From Pedobacter sp. ASV17 (lineage in GTDB: Bacteria; Bacteroidota; Bacteroidia; Sphingobacteriales; Sphingobacteriaceae), in NCBI RefSeq assembly GCF_016429065.1, contig NZ_JAELTX010000001.1, positions 1-64,000 on the forward strand: 64,000 nucleotides of DNA, read 5' to 3'. The first letter of the stretch is position 1. Each line of letters opens with the position of its first letter. Shown here piece after piece: positions 1 through 9,892 of the stretch. A program made the position numbers and the translations under genes. Below the pieces are notes generated by a model. The model saw only the letters and a program-made list of their open reading frames with translations. It did no database searches and had not been told where the DNA came from.

Positions 1-938
1 AAACCAATCAATCCGCCTGGCATTACTTTTTGAATCAACATCATGTAAGCATCTTCCGTTTGCAGTCCTTCCAAATTCGGATTAATCACTCGATAAATCA
101 TGGGCGGCAACATCCAAACAATAGGACTCACCAAATAAAGAATGGTAAAAATTCCAGCTACTTTTTTTGAATCCCTTTGATTGGCGACACTGGTATATCG
201 TTGTACGTACGACCAATTTCCACCAATATAAAAGGTTTGATAAACAATAAAGGCCAGCATGAACCCCAAGGTATAATCTTCGTTAAATGGCTGAAAGAAA
301 TGTTCGGGAGCCTTTTGTAGCAAGTTTTGAAAACCACCAATTTCAGAGAATGAAATGGGAATAACAATCAATACGGCTGCCGATAAGATTACAAACTGAA
401 CTACATCAGTTACCAAAACGGCCCATAAACCTCCCGCAGCGGTATATAACACAATGATCATCCCTATAATTAAAATACAGGTGTTAACGGGCAAATCGGT
501 AGCCACATGTACCATTTTTCCCACGGGATAAAGCACCGCTGCTGTGGTAAACAGACTTAACAATAAGGTCATGTAGGTATAAAACTGTTGTTCTTTAGCC
601 CCAAAGCGTTTCCCGATATATTCGGCTGCTGTAGCTACACCCGTTTTTTTCCACTTGGCCGCAATAAACAAAGTGACAATAAAACCACTTATGGCCATGG
701 TTAACTGGATGGTGTTAGATACCAAACCAAATTTGTAGGCAATGGAACCCCATACCACGAAGGTTCCAGCTGAAAAATAGCTAATGAACAGGGAAAGGCC
801 ATTAATCCACCACGGAGTGGCACCGCCAGCTTCAAAAAAAGCCTGTCCATTTTTACTTCCTACCCTAGTAAAGGTTAAGCCGATGGCAAATATCAGGAGG
901 GCAAAAATGCCCATAACTATAAAATCTAGCTGTACCAT
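1..938 (-). CDS. Sodium:solute symporter family transporter (N-terminal part, cut by window edge)
   Basis: Inner-membrane secondary transporter of the sodium:solute symporter (SSS) family, expected to import a small solute, here probably a sugar or sugar acid, with sodium. The frame opens at ATG 938 and stays open to base 3, so only the first 312 residues are visible; full members have about 450-550. Seen: closely spaced hydrophobic helices from residue 5 onward and SSS-like signatures such as GGATPWWINGLSLF near residue 38 and AAGGLWAVLVTDVVQF. The start lies 2 nt after the TAG of the FAD oxidoreductase, so the two are surely co-transcribed and probably translationally coupled. The substrate cannot be read from the sequence; the neighbouring SusC/SusD genes suggest a product of glycan breakdown. 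Confidence 0.9.
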   Translation of the reverse strand, partial: MVQLDFIVMGIFALLIFAIGLTFTRVGSKNGQAFFEAGGATPWWINGLSLFISYFSAGTFVVWGSIAYKFGLVSNTIQLTMAISGFIVTLFIAAKWKKTGVATAAEYIGKRFGAKEQQFYTYMTLLLSLFTTAAVLYPVGKMVHVATDLPVNTCILIIGMIIVLYTAAGGLWAVLVTDVVQFVILSAAVLIVIPISFSEIGGFQNLLQKAPEHFFQPFNEDYTLGFMLAFIVYQTFYIGGNWSYVQRYTSVANQRDSKKVAGIFTILYLVSPIVWMLPPMIYRVINPNLEGLQTEDAYMMLIQKVMPGGLIG

Positions 939-940
939 AT

Positions 941-3229
941 CTATTGCTTAATTTCAGCGTAACAACGTACCGCAAATAAAGCTGCTGGCACCTTTTCAGA
1001 TGGATGCGCTAGTTCAATGGTCAGTTGATTGGTGTGAATTGTTTCATTCAAGATAATGCGCTGATGTGTTTGATAATTATCTTCCTGCTCAAACACTATT
1101 TTACCTGATTGGTCTTTGATCAAATACTTTCTTACACAAAAAGGCATGACGCTTTCTGGATGTCCCATTAACACCGATTCCATTGGATGGTCATAATCGG
1201 CATCGAACCACAAATCCAACTGCCTAATTGCTTGTGTTTCCTCCCATTCAAAACTTAGGGTTGGTGCAATATCTTTAGGATCGGCCACCCAAGCATTAGG
1301 TTGGCTTACTGGCCTATCAATCCCGTTGGTTAAATTCGATTTTTCGAAAACTGGCTGAGGGTTGGTGATAGATATCGCCAGGTTATGTCCCTGCGGCCTA
1401 CGTTGTGGACACCAGAATTCAAATTCATCTACTCCAGCTTCTTTGGGAGGTAATTGTTTACCATGGTTGGATACTGCTTTGTTGACAGAGTTGAACACCG
1501 ACAACACTCCTGTTAAACGATCCTCGGTGAAGCCTAACTGCACGTCGTCATTGGCTTCGAACATCACAAATACATATCTGGCTTCTGGTAAAAAAACCTT
1601 AAAATCTAAGCTAATCGTTTGTGCTCCTGGCTTAATTTCCAATTCTTTAGTGGCCAACACTTGGTCTGGCGTAAAGCTTCCAGTTCTTTTGCTTACTCTG
1701 ATGGATGTTTTGAGCGTAGTGGCCTTAAGTGCATTTACAGCCACATTAAAAGTTGGCAATTCGCCCCTCACAATTGGAAAAAGCTGCGCCGATGGCAATG
1801 TCAATGTTTTCCAAAAGTCGCAACGATCAAATCCTTTAAAACTTAAGGTACTTGATGCAGTGATCTTGCTTTTGGCAATCAAATCTAAGTCATCGTGGAT
1901 CACTACTCCTGGAATATATTGACCATTTAACGATAGCTTTTGTTGCAGATGCTTGATTTGTCCATTGCTTAAAACTTCTCTTGGCAACAGGCCTTCATTT
2001 TTGCAAAGTACAGCCGCCATGCCTACCGACTGCCCTATATAGGCACAGGTTGCCATGACACGGGTAGCCCCAAACGCCACGTGGCTAACACTAATGACAC
2101 GGCCAGCGATGAACAAATTATTGATGTTTTTACTATAAAGTGTGCGATAGGGAATTTCAAAAATACCTTTGCTATGCCATTGGTTGCAACCTGGCCGCTC
2201 ACTGTAAACGCCATCTGCGGGGTGCAAATCTATTGACCAGCCTCCAAAAGCTACCGCATCATCATGATGGCGTTGTTCAATTAAATCTTTTTGACTTAAC
2301 ATATAATCTCCTTCAAAACGTCTGCTTTCACGTTTTCCAGGAATAGTCCCCACCCATTCTAAGGTTAAGTTTTCCGCTTCTGGGAAATCTCCCGAGTTTT
2401 TGATGTGGTTCCAAATGCCGTAAACCACCTTCCATAATTCCCATTTAATTTTCTCGGTATCGTGAACAGTATCTAATCTGCCACCGTATTCAACCCACCA
2501 AAGTTTACAACCAAATTCATTCGCATTAAATTGCCTAAAACGAGGAATTTCGGTGATGTTGCTCAAGGCGAATTTTGGAGGGCTAAATTTAACAGGCCTA
2601 CCCGTATCCTTACTATAGAAATAAAGGGAATGTCCCAATAGTTCACCATACTCAGCTGTTGGTGCCATGCCTTCATCAAACTCTTCCTTGCTTTCGGCAC
2701 CCATTCTAAAGGCTGCCCCCGCTAAAAAGCCTAAGATACCATCACCCGTGGCATCGCAAAACAAGGGCGCCTTTAAATGATACAGGGTTGAGTTTTGACT
2801 ACAAAAAGCACGAATACTTTCGATGTTGTCGCCTTCTTTATCGACTTCAAATACAGCGGTATTTAAAAGTAACTGGATGTTTTCTTCTTGGGTTACTTTA
2901 TCCAGCAAAATCATATCCAATATCACAGGATTTCCTTCTGGATTTTTATAGGTGTTTTCAACCAAAATTTCGTCGATTACGCCTCCTTCTCTGGCCCATC
3001 GGTTGTTATTTCCCATGTGCGAGGTAGCGCCCAAAATCCACAATCTTACCTCACTTGATGAGTTACCGCCCAAAACGGGCCTATCTTGCACCAAAAGTAC
3101 TTTGATGCCTTGCCTAGCAGCGGTAATTGCGGCGCAAACTCCTGAAAGTCCACCACCTGCCACTACTAAATCTGCTGTTAAATTAACTTGAATTAAATCT
3201 CTTTTCGCTGAAGCTTGCTCTTTTTTCAT
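941..3229 (-). CDS. FAD-dependent oxidoreductase (PF12831-type)
   Basis: Predicted cytoplasmic flavoprotein of 762 residues. Residues 19-50 form a Rossmann dinucleotide-binding unit with GGGLSG at 25-30, followed by the family motif GGNSSSEVR at about 54-62. A second FAD-contact region is visible as GRVISVSHVAFGATRVMATC. The C-terminal 300 residues look beta-rich and may be a separate sandwich domain. There is no signal peptide. Members of this family are common in Bacteroidota glycan-utilisation loci, where their substrates are mostly unknown. It is the first gene of a two-gene unit with the symporter, downstream of a double LacI-type operator at 3311-3341. I infer that it oxidises or reduces the sugar-like molecule taken up by this locus; the reaction itself is not deducible. 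Confidence 0.87.
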   Translation of the reverse strand: MKKEQASAKRDLIQVNLTADLVVAGGGLSGVCAAITAARQGIKVLLVQDRPVLGGNSSSEVRLWILGATSHMGNNNRWAREGGVIDEILVENTYKNPEGNPVILDMILLDKVTQEENIQLLLNTAVFEVDKEGDNIESIRAFCSQNSTLYHLKAPLFCDATGDGILGFLAGAAFRMGAESKEEFDEGMAPTAEYGELLGHSLYFYSKDTGRPVKFSPPKFALSNITEIPRFRQFNANEFGCKLWWVEYGGRLDTVHDTEKIKWELWKVVYGIWNHIKNSGDFPEAENLTLEWVGTIPGKRESRRFEGDYMLSQKDLIEQRHHDDAVAFGGWSIDLHPADGVYSERPGCNQWHSKGIFEIPYRTLYSKNINNLFIAGRVISVSHVAFGATRVMATCAYIGQSVGMAAVLCKNEGLLPREVLSNGQIKHLQQKLSLNGQYIPGVVIHDDLDLIAKSKITASSTLSFKGFDRCDFWKTLTLPSAQLFPIVRGELPTFNVAVNALKATTLKTSIRVSKRTGSFTPDQVLATKELEIKPGAQTISLDFKVFLPEARYVFVMFEANDDVQLGFTEDRLTGVLSVFNSVNKAVSNHGKQLPPKEAGVDEFEFWCPQRRPQGHNLAISITNPQPVFEKSNLTNGIDRPVSQPNAWVADPKDIAPTLSFEWEETQAIRQLDLWFDADYDHPMESVLMGHPESVMPFCVRKYLIKDQSGKIVFEQEDNYQTHQRIILNETIHTNQLTIELAHPSEKVPAALFAVRCYAEIKQ

Positions 3230-3310
3230 TACGGTTTAGGGCATGGTTATCAGTCCGAAGATATTTACTATTATCAGCAGATCTGTGCTGGTAAATTCTG
3301 AAAAAACGAT

Positions 3311-3341
3311 GGGAACGCTCCCTAAATTTGGGAACGTTCCC
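3311..3341. promoter_or_regulatory. Double LacI-type operator upstream of FAD oxidoreductase
   Basis: Two 12-bp palindromes with a central CG, GGGAACGCTCCC (3311-3322) and GGGAACGTTCCC (3330-3341), are separated by the 7-bp AT spacer TAAATTT, so their centres are 19 bp apart (about two helical turns). The same arrangement recurs at 14641-14671. Sequences of this form are typical of LacI-family operators, and the LacI gene ends only 31 bp away. The site is 82 bp upstream of the oxidoreductase start. No clear TAnnTTTG box was found between it and the gene. Confidence 0.72.
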
Positions 3342-3371
3342 CATTCATAAGGTGAGCACCTAAATATGGTA

Positions 3372-4406
3372 TTAAAGCGATTTAACTTGACTGACGGTAG
3401 AATTTCTGACAATCAATTCGGTATCAAGCGTTTTGATCAATGGCTTCCATTCGGAAATATCCTTATCCATTAAACCCAACAGTAATTCCATAGCTGTCTT
3501 GCCTATTTCTTTAACAGGTTGCGCCATGGTGGTTAAACTTGGTTCTATAAAGTTGGAGCCGTAATTGTCGCTAAATCCTACAATGGCTACATCTTCTGGA
3601 ATGCGCTTGCCCAAACCTTTAATGACCTGAATGGCTTCAATGGCCGTAGGATCATTTACGGCAAAAATGGCATCTGGTGGATTGGTCATTCCCAAAAGGT
3701 GCTTCACGTACATCTTCACTTTGGTTAGGTTCAGATCGTATTCAATGATCAACTCCTCATCTACGGGAATGTTATTTTTTTTCAAAGCATCGCGATAGCC
3801 ATTCATTCTTTTACGACTAACCACTAATTGATTTGGTCCAGCCAAATGCGCAATTCTACGTTTACCGATAGAGATGAGGTGCTCCACGGCTTGAAACGCG
3901 GCATCGTAATCGTTCACCACTACTTTTGGCACCATCATTTCTTCGCAAACACGATTAAAAAACACTACGGGAATTTTTTTTCGGATAAAAGCTTTCCAAT
4001 GGTCGTAATTTAAGGTTTCCTTGGTTAAGGATACCATTACCCCATCTACCCTATTGGCCAACATCACTTTTGAATTGGCCACTTCTGTTTCATAGCTTTC
4101 ATTACATTGCGACACCAATACGCTATAGCCTTGCCTTGCTGCTTCTTCTTGTGCACCTACTACCACCTGTGGGAAAAAGGAAGTAAAAAAATCGGGCAGT
4201 ACAATGCCAATGGTTTTGGTTTTATTAGTAATCAAACTGATAGAAAGCATGTTTCTTTGGTAATCAAGTTTCTCGGCAAGATCCAATACTTTAGCCCTGG
4301 TTTCTGGTTTCACATTTGGATGGCCCGTAAGTGCTCTAGACACAGTAGATTTAGACATATTGAGTTCATTGGCAATGTCTACAATGGTGACTTGATTACT
4401 TTTCAT
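3372..4406 (-). CDS. LacI family transcriptional regulator
   Basis: DNA-binding regulator of the LacI/GalR family. The N-terminal helix-turn-helix reads TIVDIANELNMSKSTVSRAL, and the linker ends in the YQRN region. The remaining roughly 280 residues form a periplasmic-binding-protein-like effector domain (for example KTIGIVLPDFFTSFF, NRVDGVMVSL, PDAIFAVNDPTAIEA). I place the start at ATG 4406, giving 344 residues with the HTH right at the N-terminus, as usual in the family. An in-frame ATG at 4484 would add 26 residues of no recognisable character. It lies between the SusCD genes and the oxidoreductase. Its likely targets are the paired operators at 3311-3341 and 14641-14671. The ligand is unknown, presumably a sugar released from the imported glycan. 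Confidence 0.9.
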   Translation of the reverse strand: MKSNQVTIVDIANELNMSKSTVSRALTGHPNVKPETRAKVLDLAEKLDYQRNMLSISLITNKTKTIGIVLPDFFTSFFPQVVVGAQEEAARQGYSVLVSQCNESYETEVANSKVMLANRVDGVMVSLTKETLNYDHWKAFIRKKIPVVFFNRVCEEMMVPKVVVNDYDAAFQAVEHLISIGKRRIAHLAGPNQLVVSRKRMNGYRDALKKNNIPVDEELIIEYDLNLTKVKMYVKHLLGMTNPPDAIFAVNDPTAIEAIQVIKGLGKRIPEDVAIVGFSDNYGSNFIEPSLTTMAQPVKEIGKTAMELLLGLMDKDISEWKPLIKTLDTELIVRNSTVSQVKSL

Positions 4407-4643
4407 CTGTTTAAAATTTATTTTCAGCGGTGATGAAGCACTCATGATTGATTTCATTCCATGCTTTGATTTCGCAAAACCCATGGTGGTCTCATCTGGT
4501 CTGGTCTTTGGTTGAATTACAAATAAAGAAATTTGAACGGAATATTCAATAGCTATTTACACTAAAAATAAGGGATGATATTAAATTTTAAAGGTTTTTA
4601 TCCTTTTTGTTTTGGAGATTGTAAGTTGTTGGCGAGAAAATAC

Positions 4644-4660
4644 AACTACATAGACACATA
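4644..4660. repeat. Copy of an interspersed AACYACATAGACACATA repeat
   Basis: The 17 bases here match one arm of the larger inverted repeat at 21731-21786 with one difference. It lies in the 500-bp gap between SusD and the LacI gene, and is probably a remnant of a dispersed intergenic repeat. Confidence 0.5.
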
Positions 4661-4776
4661 AGTGGATACATCCCGAACAGGCCAAGGTCGATTTTAGTAA
4701 AACGTAGAGACTTTACCAGGGCTGGAAATACCGAAAAACCAAAAAACACTTATCTCGGCCTTGCTTCAATTAAACC

Positions 4777-4859
4777 TCTCTCCCAAAGGGAGAGAAAAGC
4801 AAAGTTTATTAGACATCATACTACTCTCTCCCTTTGGGAGAGATCCCGAGTATTCGGGA
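4777..4859. repeat. Cluster of three short hairpins between SusD and LacI genes
   Basis: Hairpin 1 is TCTCTCCC-AAA-GGGAGAGA (4777-4795), hairpin 2 is TCTCTCCC-TTT-GGGAGAGA (4825-4843) and hairpin 3 is TCCCGA-GTAT-TCGGGA (4844-4859). The first two have identical arms and complementary loops. They occupy the space after the susD stop and may terminate the susCD transcript, but no clean T-tract follows on the minus strand. The rest of the 4485-4986 gap is AT-rich with no convincing gene. Confidence 0.6.
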
Positions 4860-4986
4860 GAGAGGGTTACTAAATCTGTTATCGCAATGGCACTATTTTT
4901 AACCGCACTAGTTCTTTCAAAAGCAAAAGGCAACGCTGTTTGCGCTGCCCGTGCTACCTTTTATAAAACTTACCAACTAAAAAATG

Positions 4987-6726
4987 CTAATATTTTGGAT
5001 TTTGCTCCATCATTGGCATTTTTTGAATTTCGGATAAAGGAATAGGCAAAAGATACATTGCATCCCTAAAATTCAGCGGGCGTGGTGCTCTTGAAATGGT
5101 GTGTACAAAAGTATTGGTCCCTGTTCGGGTAATGATATCAATACTATTGAAACCTTTAAGTACGGTTGATGCTATTTTCCATCTTCTGATGTCATTCCAA
5201 CGATGGTCTTCAAAAGCAAGTTCTATTCTTCGTTCATTTTGGATAATCGTTCGCAGTTCTTCTACCGTCACATTTGCTTTAATACCATAACGGTTATCTG
5301 TACCTGGCAAAATACCAGCTCTCATCCTCAACAATACCAGTTTTTCCACTGCTTTTTCGGGTTGACCAGCTTCATTGATTGCTTCGGCGTAGTTCAATAA
5401 AACCTCCGCGTAACGAATCAATGGCCAAGCTCTCTCTGTAGTTGCACTACCTGAATTGGTGATATTTTCATCGCACATTTTCCTAGAAAAATAGCCCGTA
5501 AATCCGTTATTTGAGGTATAAGCATCGGAAGTAGTATTGAGAATGGTAGAACCTGTACTGGTATAAGTATACACCACGGTTTTTACCGCGGTATTGCTCA
5601 TGTAAGAAAGTCCGTTATAAATGATAGAGTAATCAAAACGTGGATCTCTATTGGCATATGGATCGTTGGCATTATACAATGGGCTCTCTGCAATGGTCTT
5701 CCCATCTTTCATCGGGAAAGCCTCTACCAAACTTTGTGTTGGTTTTACAACCGATGCACCAGAACGTGTTGGCGGAAGATAATAAGCTTCTATTTCCTTT
5801 TGCGCTGGCCTATTGTACTGAAAAATATACTCATTATTAACACGCTTTAAAAACACCTGATAAAATCCATTGCCTGGTCTTGTGGCGTTATCTACATTTA
5901 AGCTGTAAAGGTTTAAAGTAATCAGTGCTTCGGCCGCGTCAGCTGCTTGTTGCCATCTGCTGGCGCTAAAAGCTGGGTAAGCCACTACTGGACTTTGGCT
6001 AATGCCCCCGCCATTAAAAAGCGGACTTGCGGCATATAGTAAAACCCTCGATTTTAAAGCCAAGCAAGCACCTCTGGTCACCCTTCCAAAGTCAATGTCC
6101 TTATACACCACATTGGCTAAATCTGCAGCGGTAGCATCAAGTTCCGAAACTAGGTAAGCAACACAATCGGCAAAGCTATTTCTAGGAATATTGATGATAT
6201 CGTTGATGCCATACACTTTATCACCAATTAAAGGCACACCGCCAAAAGCCACCACCATGTGATGGTAATAAAAGGCTCGTAGAAATCTCGCTTCTGCACG
6301 CATTCTCTTTTTGGTAGACTCATGAAAAGGAGCATTATCTAGTTTTGACAACAGGAGATTAACCCTGCGGATGTTCTTGTAAGGCGTGGTCCAAAAATCT
6401 TTATCGGCCGCAAAACCTGTTAAAACATTGGATGGGCCAATGGTTCCCTGTGCATAAGCATTTGCCCACACCGAAAGGTTGTTATTTCCCTCGCAGTTAT
6501 CGGTAGCTAATTCGGTATTTCCAGATCCGCCAGCAGAAGAAAAACGCGATGGGCCAAAGGTATAACCAGCATCCACATAAATTTTATTTAAGAAAGCAGT
6601 GGTTTGTATACTATCGGCAAAAACGGCTTCTTCGGTTAAGCCCGTGGTTTTATCTTCCAGCCCACCTGATTTTTTGCAGGCAAGGAATATCACGGGAAGT
6701 AGTGTTATGATGAATATCTTTTTCAT
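4987..6726 (-). CDS. SusD/RagB family nutrient-binding lipoprotein (second pair)
   Basis: Surface lipoprotein of 579 residues that forms the lid of a SusC channel and captures glycan for import. Seen: a lipoprotein signal peptide with the LAC box (cysteine 17). Typical SusD features follow: LRAFYYHHMVVAFGGVPLI, RNSFADCVAYLVSELDAT, LKSRVLLYAASPLFNG, RYAEVLLNYAEAINEAG and the C-terminal ERRIELAFEDHRWNDIRRW. It is 8 nt downstream of its SusC partner (6735-9863), in the same operon as the other SusC/SusD pair. Length is normal for the family. Which glycan it binds cannot be told from sequence alone. Confidence 0.96.
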   Translation of the reverse strand: MKKIFIITLLPVIFLACKKSGGLEDKTTGLTEEAVFADSIQTTAFLNKIYVDAGYTFGPSRFSSAGGSGNTELATDNCEGNNNLSVWANAYAQGTIGPSNVLTGFAADKDFWTTPYKNIRRVNLLLSKLDNAPFHESTKKRMRAEARFLRAFYYHHMVVAFGGVPLIGDKVYGINDIINIPRNSFADCVAYLVSELDATAADLANVVYKDIDFGRVTRGACLALKSRVLLYAASPLFNGGGISQSPVVAYPAFSASRWQQAADAAEALITLNLYSLNVDNATRPGNGFYQVFLKRVNNEYIFQYNRPAQKEIEAYYLPPTRSGASVVKPTQSLVEAFPMKDGKTIAESPLYNANDPYANRDPRFDYSIIYNGLSYMSNTAVKTVVYTYTSTGSTILNTTSDAYTSNNGFTGYFSRKMCDENITNSGSATTERAWPLIRYAEVLLNYAEAINEAGQPEKAVEKLVLLRMRAGILPGTDNRYGIKANVTVEELRTIIQNERRIELAFEDHRWNDIRRWKIASTVLKGFNSIDIITRTGTNTFVHTISRAPRPLNFRDAMYLLPIPLSEIQKMPMMEQNPKY

Positions 6727-6734
6727 AAAACAAA

Positions 6735-9700
6735 TTAAAATGTAACGTTTACACCCATATTTATAATCCTGGTTGGTGGATATGGCAAATCTGCTACGGA
6801 TTCTAAAATCTCAGGATCGAGGTTATATAACTTATCCAGTTTGGTAAAAGTCAGCAAGTTGTATCCGTTGGTATATAATCGAAGTCCTTTAACGCCAAGC
6901 TTAGACAACAGCTTTGGACCTGCAGAATAACTTAGTTCAGCTGTTTTTAAACGCACATAATCTCCTGGGATAGCCCAAAAATCTGAATAGAAATCTCTAG
7001 GACTTTGACTCAATGCCGTAGTATACAATTGCGGATATTTTGCACTGTTGCCCAGTGCCGGGGTCCAATGTTGTTGATGGATGGGCAACTGGTTACTTGC
7101 ATTGTGATGCGCCACTGCACCTTGGGCACTCGACACAAAATTCAATGCCCCTTGGAACAATACCGTTAGGCTAAAGTTTTTATAAGTGGCACCAAGGGTA
7201 AGGCCCACCACCGTGTTTGGTAAATTGGTGTTGCCAAAATAAGACCTATCATTGGCATCAATCATCCCATCGCCATTTAAATCTATATATTTAAGATCTC
7301 CAGGTCTACCTCCTATGGTTGGCTTTGGCACCGCTGGATTGACAATATCTTCGGCAGTATAAAATTCACCCGTCCATTTATATTTTAACTGTGAGCCAAT
7401 GGGCTGTCCTGTTTGTCGTTGGTAAGCATAAAGCGGATCTGCTTCGTCCATAAAAGTGATTTTATTTTTAGCCAACGAGTAGGTTCCTTGGATAGAATAG
7501 CCCCAATCTTTACTCAACTGATCTCTAAAGCTAATTTCGGCTTCAAAACCACGGTTGTTGGTTTTACCCACGTTCACAAAAGGCAGGCCTGCACCAAATA
7601 CCGAAGACACAGTTCCTCTGGTAGCCAAAATATCATACCTATTGTTATCGAAATAATCTAATTTAACCACCAACTTACTTTTGAAAAAGGCCATATCTAA
7701 ACCGATATCCAGTTTTTTATCCTTTTCCCAAGTCACTTCATTATTCGCTAAAGTTCCTTCGGTAACTACGCCATATGGGTTATTGGTTGCCAAACCAAAC
7801 AAACCCGTACCCGATCCCGAAGCATAGCTTTGAAGGTAAGCGTACACGCCTCTGGTATTATCGGCACCTACCAAGCCATAAGATCCCCTCAGCTTAAATT
7901 GATCAATGAACTTCAAGTTGTTTTTCATGAAACTTTCTTCGGCAATGTTCCATCCTACTGATACTGCTGGAAAAAAACCATATCTCCTGCCTTCTGCAAA
8001 ACGATCGGTTCCATTGTAGGCACCGCTAAACTCTACGATATACCTTTGTTTATAGTTATAACCCAATCGGCCTGTAAAACCTCTAAAAATTTCTGGGATA
8101 AAGTTGTACCTGCTATCGCTTGAAAGATTTTGCGGGGTATTGATTTGTGCCCGCTTATCGCTGTTGTTATACAAAAACAATCCACTGATATGATGGTTGC
8201 CAAAATCCCTGTCGTAATTTAACATGGCCTGCATGGTTAATGCACTACTTGTGCTGCCAGCGGCATAGCTTAAGCTAGGTGTGCTCAATCGATACACATT
8301 ATCACGCTGTCCAAAAGAATAGGTGTCTGTTTTGGGATCGTAGATATAGGAAATGAAACCTGTACCACTTACTGGGCGAGAAAGCGAACGACCATAACCA
8401 TATAGGTTACGGTAAGCCAAGGTTCCCCTCAACGAAAGTCCTTTGGTAATAAAATCTAATCGCTGTAAAGCCGAAGTAGCTAAATTCAGGTTATTATTAA
8501 AAGTACGATTGTATCCGTTATACATTAAACGGCCTATCAAATTGTTGTTGTTCCTGCCCGATGAGTTTCTTTGCCATAAACTGTAGCCCAAACTCCCATC
8601 AGGGTTATAGATCGGATAGTTAAACGGTGCAGTTTCGGCCAAACGGCCAAGATCACTGAATATCGTATTATTGGCACTAGCATTATTGGCGTTCGTTTCG
8701 TCTACGTTACCAAACAAATCAAATTTTACATCAAGTGTTTTGGTTACTTTTAAATCAATATTTGAACGATAGTTATAGCGCTTGTAATAAAATTTACTGT
8801 TTAAATCTGCACTGTAATCTTTCACCTGTCCACCTTGATCTAAATAGCCTAGTGAAACAAAATACTTCGCTTTTTCTGTACCACCGCTCACGTTGAAAGT
8901 AGCCCTAATTTGTGGGGCAAATTTTTTCAGCAAAAGGTCTGACCAATTGTTATCGGGATGGCCATAAGGATCGGCTCCTGTGCGGTAAAGTTCCAAATCC
9001 GCATCAGAAAATGTGCGTACAAAACTAGGGTTTGGATTCAGCGTGTTGGTGTTTACCTGTGCTTCGTTAATTAACAAGGCAGCTTCATAAGCACCAAGAA
9101 ATTCGGGTCTGCGGGTCAATTGGCTTAACCCATATTCAAATTGCGTTGAAATTTGCGGTTTTCCTGTCTTTCCTCTTTTGGTGGTCACCAATACCACACC
9201 GTTAGCGCCTTTAATCCCATAAATTGCCGTGGTAGAGGCATCCTTTAAAATACTGATGGATTCTACTTCATTAGCACTTAGCTGCGAAAACTGCTCATAA
9301 GTGAACTCAATATCATCTACCAAAATCAAAGGCTTGTTATCGCCTACATACGAACTTGTTCCACGAATATTAAAGGCTGCACCGTCAGCTCCAGGTTGGC
9401 CAGTTCTTTGCTGGCTGGTAAACCCTGTGATACGACCAGCAAGTGTGTTTTGCAAACTTGGTGAGGGGCTTTGCCTAATTTCATCGCCACTAATGGCGCT
9501 TACGGCACCCGTTACATTTTTCTTTTTCTGCGTGCCATAGCCCACAATCACCACATCATCCAAAGTGGTATTGTCCTCCTGTAGCATGGCGGTAATGTTG
9601 GTCTTGCCGTCGATACTAATTTCTCTGGTTACATAACCAATCATTTTAAGCACCAAAACATTACTATTTACGTTAAGCGTAAATTTTCCTTCATGATTAG

Positions 9701-9863
9701 TGGTTGTTCCATTGGATGGATTACTCTTTTCCATCACGGTTACACCAGGTAAAATCCCAGTTTGATCACTCACCATACCAGTAACCTGCTTTTTCTGCGC
9801 ATTAGCGGTAATGCTCAGCAGCAAGAGACCAATGCAGCATAGATATAATATTTTTTTCATCAC
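6735..9863 (-). CDS. SusC/RagA family TonB-dependent outer-membrane transporter (second pair)
   Basis: TonB-dependent outer-membrane channel of 1042 residues that imports oligosaccharides with its SusD partner. In order: signal peptide (residues 1-22, ending ANAQ), a carboxypeptidase-regulatory-like domain (about 25-98), the conserved DDVVIVGYG segment (102-110) at the start of the plug, the plug with SILKDASTTAIYGIKGANGV, and a beta-barrel ending in a hydrophobic strand (NMGVNVTF). Length and architecture are standard. It is 29 nt downstream of the first SusD. Compared with the first SusC gene (11583-14414) it keeps the N-terminal extra domain that the other lacks. Confidence 0.96.
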   Translation of the reverse strand: MMKKILYLCCIGLLLLSITANAQKKQVTGMVSDQTGILPGVTVMEKSNPSNGTTTNHEGKFTLNVNSNVLVLKMIGYVTREISIDGKTNITAMLQEDNTTLDDVVIVGYGTQKKKNVTGAVSAISGDEIRQSPSPSLQNTLAGRITGFTSQQRTGQPGADGAAFNIRGTSSYVGDNKPLILVDDIEFTYEQFSQLSANEVESISILKDASTTAIYGIKGANGVVLVTTKRGKTGKPQISTQFEYGLSQLTRRPEFLGAYEAALLINEAQVNTNTLNPNPSFVRTFSDADLELYRTGADPYGHPDNNWSDLLLKKFAPQIRATFNVSGGTEKAKYFVSLGYLDQGGQVKDYSADLNSKFYYKRYNYRSNIDLKVTKTLDVKFDLFGNVDETNANNASANNTIFSDLGRLAETAPFNYPIYNPDGSLGYSLWQRNSSGRNNNNLIGRLMYNGYNRTFNNNLNLATSALQRLDFITKGLSLRGTLAYRNLYGYGRSLSRPVSGTGFISYIYDPKTDTYSFGQRDNVYRLSTPSLSYAAGSTSSALTMQAMLNYDRDFGNHHISGLFLYNNSDKRAQINTPQNLSSDSRYNFIPEIFRGFTGRLGYNYKQRYIVEFSGAYNGTDRFAEGRRYGFFPAVSVGWNIAEESFMKNNLKFIDQFKLRGSYGLVGADNTRGVYAYLQSYASGSGTGLFGLATNNPYGVVTEGTLANNEVTWEKDKKLDIGLDMAFFKSKLVVKLDYFDNNRYDILATRGTVSSVFGAGLPFVNVGKTNNRGFEAEISFRDQLSKDWGYSIQGTYSLAKNKITFMDEADPLYAYQRQTGQPIGSQLKYKWTGEFYTAEDIVNPAVPKPTIGGRPGDLKYIDLNGDGMIDANDRSYFGNTNLPNTVVGLTLGATYKNFSLTVLFQGALNFVSSAQGAVAHHNASNQLPIHQQHWTPALGNSAKYPQLYTTALSQSPRDFYSDFWAIPGDYVRLKTAELSYSAGPKLLSKLGVKGLRLYTNGYNLLTFTKLDKLYNLDPEILESVADLPYPPTRIINMGVNVTF

Positions 9864-9892
9864 GTATTTTTATATTGAACAGATGCGTTGGG

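Noticed and set aside
1362-1922. Plus-strand open frame of 186 codons
   Set aside because: It is antisense to the FAD oxidoreductase, whose motifs are clear in the other strand.
3323-3330. TAAATTTG on the plus strand inside the operator as a promoter
   Set aside because: No plus-strand gene follows; the box arises from the AT spacer of the palindrome.
4761-5045. Open frame of 94 codons on the plus strand near the LacI/SusD gap
   Set aside because: It runs through the hairpin cluster and into the antisense of the SusD C-terminus; composition is not protein-like.
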